From assembly GCF_003970795.1 (NCBI RefSeq), contig NZ_RWKW01000099.1:1-56492 (forward strand): a stretch of 56,492 bases of DNA, given 5' to 3'. Below are positions 53,714 through 56,492 of the stretch, one piece after another. The translations under genes and the position numbers were made by a program. The notes beneath the pieces are model-generated. The model did no database searches and had not been told where the DNA came from. It saw only the letters and a list, made by a program, of their open reading frames with translations. This DNA comes from Aquibium carbonis. Its GTDB lineage: Bacteria; Pseudomonadota; Alphaproteobacteria; Rhizobiales; Rhizobiaceae. The number at the start of each line of letters is the position of its first letter. The first letter of the stretch is position 1.

Positions 53714-54901
53714 ATGGAAAACGCCACTTCGCCCATTTCGACGCCGCAACTTCCCTTCGACGCCGGCCTGCTCGATGCATTGATGGAGGAGGCCGGGCTC
53801 GACGTGCTCGTCCTCACGTCGAAGCACAACGTGCAGTACATGCTCGGCGGCTATCGCTTCTTCATGTTCGACACCATGGATGCGATCGGGCTCAGCCGCT
53901 ACCTGCCGATCCTCGTCTATCCCAGGGGCGCACCCGACAAGGCAGCCTACATCGCCAACCCGAACGAGCGCTACGAGCAGGAAATCCGCGATTTCTGGCC
54001 GGCGACGATCGTGGCGAAGGCGCGCGGCACGACCGACGCGATGGCGCTCTGCATCGACCATCTGCGCGGGATCGGCGCGGATCGAGGCCGCATCGGTGTC
54101 GAGGCCGGATTCCTGCCCGCCGATGCCTGGGCGTTGATGTCACGCGAACTCGGCTCCGTCCCGCCCCGCGACTGCGTGGAGGTGATGGAGACCTTGCGCA
54201 TGATCAAGACGCCCGCCGAACTCGAACTCCTCAGGTCCGCTTCCGAACGCATCGAGCGATCGATGCTGGAAACCTTCGCCTCGATCAGGCCGGGCCAGAC
54301 CAAGGGGCAGATCACGGAGACGCTCAGGCAGCGCGAAGTCGCCCATGGCCTGGTGTTCGAATACTGCCTGATCACCGTCGGCGGCAGCCTGAACCGCGCG
54401 CCCTCGGCCGAAATCATCCAGGAAGGAGACATCCTGTCGCTCGATTCCGGCGGCAACCTCGGCGGCTACATCGGCGACATCTGCCGCATGGGCATCCTGG
54501 GCAAACCACCGGCCGCGGAACTGGTCGAGGCGCTGGCGGAGATCGAAGCCATCCAGCAGGCGGCGCGCCGGCCCGTCCAGCCCGGCCGCCTCGGTGCGGA
54601 CATCTTCGAAGCGGTGGCGGCTCTGGTCGAGATCCCGCGCGAAGGAACGCTGAGCTTCGTCGCGCACGGCATGGGCCTCGTCAGCCACGAGGCGCCCCGG
54701 CTGATGGCCGACGGGCCGATCCCCTATCCTGCGCCGCACCGGGACCGTCCCCTTGTCGCGGGAATGGTTCTCTCGATCGAAACCACCTGGCAGCATCCGC
54801 GTCTCGGATTCCTGAAGCTCGAGGACACGGTGGCGGTCACCGAAACGGGCTGGGAAGCCTTCGGCGACGGCCATCGCGGCTGGAACCGCGCCGGCGCCTG
54901 A
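53714..54901 (+). CDS. M24 family metallopeptidase (Xaa-Pro aminopeptidase/creatinase-like)
   Basis: A 395-residue pita-bread-fold protein. The five canonical metal ligands are present: D244, D255 (LSLDSGGNLGGYIGDICRMG), H318 (FVAHGMGL), E356 (SIETTW) and E370 (KLEDTVAV). The N-terminal creatinase-like domain covers about 1-160. It is not the DddP variant, which has an Asp-x-Asp site. It is cotranscribed with the isomerase in a catabolic locus, so it may hydrolyse an amide, such as an N-acyl or Xaa-Pro-type compound, rather than being a housekeeping peptidase. Confidence 0.9.
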   Translation: MENATSPISTPQLPFDAGLLDALMEEAGLDVLVLTSKHNVQYMLGGYRFFMFDTMDAIGLSRYLPILVYPRGAPDKAAYIANPNERYEQEIRDFWPATIVAKARGTTDAMALCIDHLRGIGADRGRIGVEAGFLPADAWALMSRELGSVPPRDCVEVMETLRMIKTPAELELLRSASERIERSMLETFASIRPGQTKGQITETLRQREVAHGLVFEYCLITVGGSLNRAPSAEIIQEGDILSLDSGGNLGGYIGDICRMGILGKPPAAELVEALAEIEAIQQAARRPVQPGRLGADIFEAVAALVEIPREGTLSFVAHGMGLVSHEAPRLMADGPIPYPAPHRDRPLVAGMVLSIETTWQHPRLGFLKLEDTVAVTETGWEAFGDGHRGWNRAGA

Positions 54902-54975
54902 CGCTTTGGCCGCTCTGCGCGCGTGGAAACCTGAGAGCCCGTTTCGAAAGTCGCTCCGGCGAGTCGGATGGCGGT

Positions 54976-55034
54976 GATTTCGAGAACCGGAGCGGAGTGG
55001 ACATGAGGTCCGTGAGCACCGGAGCGCAGAAATC
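54976..55034. repeat. Possible intergenic repeat element with dyad structure
   Basis: A 59-bp segment bounded by GATTTC and GAAATC, with GGAC-N5-GTCC at the centre and a direct repeat ACCGGAGCG (54986, 55018). It lies in the 172-bp gap between two convergent genes. It resembles intergenic repeats of Hyphomicrobiales genomes, but the window holds only this copy that I can see. Confidence 0.35.
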
Positions 55035-55073
55035 GCTGTCAGGCGGCCGTCGGAGTAGAGTTTCGGCACGGGC

Positions 55074-56108
55074 TCAAGGCCGCAGGATGATCTTCACACC
55101 CTCGCGCCGCTCCACGAGACCGAGTGCCTGCTCGAAGTCCTCGAAGGCCAGTTCATGCGTGACGAGCTTCATGATCGTCGGGGCCACGGCGGGCAGCAAC
55201 CGCATGACCAGGCGCCATGTCGGGTCGTTGTAGCCGCGAGATCCGATCAGTTCGAGCTCCTTCAGGACGGCGGGCGTGGTAACGAAGCTCGCCGGACCAT
55301 GGCAAAGGCCGATCAGGCCGACGCGACCGGCTTTCGCGGCAAGCGCGAGCGTCTGCTCGAGAACCGTCGCGTTGCCGCTCGTCTCGTAGACCACGTCCGC
55401 GCCGGCCGGCGCTATCCTGCGCAGCGCCAGGACGGGATCCGTCTCACCGACATCGACCGTGATCATGCCGAGCGAGCGGGCCAATGCGAGGCGGGCGCGA
55501 TCGGCGGCCACGCCGGTGATCAGCACGTCCGAGGCGCCGGCATGGAGCGCCAGTATGCCGGTGAGCAGGCCGATCGGGCCGGCGCCGATGACCGCGACCA
55601 CGTCGCCGCCGCGCACCGGCACCCGCTCGAAAACCGCATGCACGGCGACCGCCATCGGCTCGAGCAATGGCGCCACCGCCGTGTCGAGACCGCCGGGAAG
55701 CCGGTAGACCTGTTTTTCCGGCACGCTCACCATCTCGGTCCAGCCGCCGTCGATATGACCGCCCATCAGGCGTCGGTCGTCGCAAAGCGTCGGCCGGCCA
55801 AGGCCGCAATAGCGGCACCTGCCGCAGGCAAGCTGCGGATTGATGGCCACCACGTCGCCGCGCTTCAGCGCGCTGCCGAGCGGGGCCTGCTCGACCGTTC
55901 CGGAAAACTCGTGCCCGACGACGACCGGAAAGGAGGGGGCGTACTGGCCCACGACCGCCTCGTGCCATTTCCAGATCGCCACGTCCGTGCCGCAGATGCC
56001 CCCGGCGCCGATCCTGACCAGAACGTCGCCGTCCGCCCGCACGGGTTCGGGCTTCTCGACGATGGACATGGCCCCATGCCGGGGCGCCAGCTTCGCGATC
56101 GCGCGCAT
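55074..56108 (-). CDS. Zinc-dependent alcohol dehydrogenase (MDR family), second copy
   Basis: A 344-residue medium-chain dehydrogenase with catalytic zinc residues in GICGTDVAIWKWHE and VVGHEFSG, four structural Cys in CGRCRYCGLGRPTLC, and the NAD motif VIGAGPIGLLTGILAL. It differs clearly from the MDR enzyme at 48922 and is closer to threonine/sorbitol dehydrogenases. It lies 20 bp after the partial EthD-like gene on the same strand. No palindrome copy was seen in the gap to the M24 gene; its promoter lies beyond the window. Confidence 0.92.
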   Translation of the reverse strand: MRAIAKLAPRHGAMSIVEKPEPVRADGDVLVRIGAGGICGTDVAIWKWHEAVVGQYAPSFPVVVGHEFSGTVEQAPLGSALKRGDVVAINPQLACGRCRYCGLGRPTLCDDRRLMGGHIDGGWTEMVSVPEKQVYRLPGGLDTAVAPLLEPMAVAVHAVFERVPVRGGDVVAVIGAGPIGLLTGILALHAGASDVLITGVAADRARLALARSLGMITVDVGETDPVLALRRIAPAGADVVYETSGNATVLEQTLALAAKAGRVGLIGLCHGPASFVTTPAVLKELELIGSRGYNDPTWRLVMRLLPAVAPTIMKLVTHELAFEDFEQALGLVERREGVKIILRP

Positions 56109-56128
56109 CGATCTCTCCCCTCGGCCCC

Positions 56129-56492
56129 TCAGGACTGTCCCATGTCGTGCGACGTCAACTCGTAGGCGAGGTTGTAGGCGATGCTGCGCGGTTCGACGAA
56201 GCCGCAGGCGCTGGCCGCGATCGCCGCCTCGATTTCGCCGATCGCCGCCTCCAGTTCGGGGCGGCCGCTGCCTTCCGTGATGACCACCGCATCGAAGCCG
56301 CGCTCGGCCATCTCCGGGCGGAGTTCGGTCTCGCGGGTGCGCACGCCCGAAACCTCGGTGCGCGCCAGGCCGACATGCGCCCCGCAGACACCCCTGATCG
56401 CGAGGATCGTCTCGACCAGCGCCGGCGCGCCTGCGCGCGCGGCTGCCTCGCCCGCGCCCTCGGCGAAGGACAGGCGCGTGGTGGCCGCCGCG
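56129..56492 (-). CDS. C-terminal part of an EthD-like unknown protein, truncated by window edge
   Basis: The minus frame is open from the window end to a TGA at 56129, about 120 residues. GTG at 56344 is an internal codon. The segments IRGVCGAHVGLARTEV and FDAVVITEGSGRPELEAAIG line up with IPGVLGAHILDGDTQL and RTVVAAILIDSYDH of the protein encoded at 44780, with similar spacing and hydrophobicity, so it is probably a paralogue. It precedes the second MDR dehydrogenase by 20 bp and is cotranscribed with it. Function unknown. Confidence 0.65.
   Translation of the reverse strand, partial: AAATTRLSFAEGAGEAAARAGAPALVETILAIRGVCGAHVGLARTEVSGVRTRETELRPEMAERGFDAVVITEGSGRPELEAAIGEIEAAIAASACGFVEPRSIAYNLAYELTSHDMGQS

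Noticed and set aside
53714-54901. M24 protein as a DddP-type DMSP lyase, suggested by the length and the TRAP context
   Set aside because: The metal site has the canonical D244-x10-D255 pattern with DSG, not the Asp-x-Asp set of DddP, so a peptidase/creatinase-like role is the better call.

Overview
The window is high-GC, gene-dense DNA with short intergenic gaps and many 4-bp ATGA/GTGA operon overlaps. Four complete TRAP transporters (plus a fifth TRAP binding protein), two ABC importers, FCD-GntR, DeoR, TetR and LysR regulators and good EcfG-type promoters point to an alphaproteobacterium, most likely of the Hyphomicrobiales. This is an inference; no rRNA or tRNA gene was seen. The region is a mosaic of catabolic and transport loci, each with its own regulator.

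Layout. (1) 1-5262: end of a LysR gene, then a TRAP operon (dctPQM) ending in an FCD-GntR gene, divergent from an SMP-30/gluconolactonase-type lactonase; the gap holds a perfect AT-rich palindrome. (2) 5283-11768 (minus): DeoR regulator, Ugp-like ABC importer (ATPase, binding protein, two permeases), class III metallophosphoesterase and inositol-monophosphatase-like phosphatase, suggesting uptake and stepwise dephosphorylation of a phosphodiester or phosphorylated polyol. (3) 11977-17150: a general-stress block with two small single-TM proteins, a stress-type SDR, a large-subunit catalase, a YciE-type ferritin-like protein and a SpoIIAA-like protein. Three promoter sequences fit the EcfG pattern GGAAC-N16/17-CGTT. 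(4) 17218-26285 (minus): LysR, TRAP dctPQM, DHDPS-family lyase/deaminase, BisC-type molybdoenzyme, an SDR lacking the catalytic Tyr and Lys, and a DadA-like FAD dehydrogenase. I recognise no described pathway with this combination. (5) 26617-31958 (plus): ribose-type ABC importer with two different permeases and an esterase-like hydrolase. (6) 32072-42099: a probable shikimate/quinate locus: shikimate/quinate dehydrogenase, TRAP transporter with two paralogous binding proteins, SMP-30 lactonase, fused 3-dehydroshikimate dehydratase/HPPD-like protein (QuiC type), and a divergent TetR gene with an HSL-family esterase and a DUF3237 protein; an 18-bp direct repeat sits between the divergent transcripts. 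(7) 42084-56492: FAD dehydrogenase and FCD-GntR; a plus operon (tandem EthD-like unknown, NAD-epimerase, SDR, EamA permease); a minus operon (TRAP dctPQM, zinc MDR dehydrogenase, aldo/keto reductase); a divergent TIM-barrel isomerase and M24 peptidase; then a second zinc MDR dehydrogenase and the tail of a gene that appears paralogous to the EthD-like unknown.

How region 7 works together: an identical 19-bp element with a 17-bp interrupted palindrome lies upstream of both the plus operon (44743-44761) and the divergent TRAP/isomerase pair (52782-52800), and its half-site recurs before the GntR gene. This ties transport, three oxidoreductases, an isomerase, a peptidase-fold protein and an unknown family into one probable GntR regulon. 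This locus and region 4 are the best candidates here for undescribed catabolic systems.
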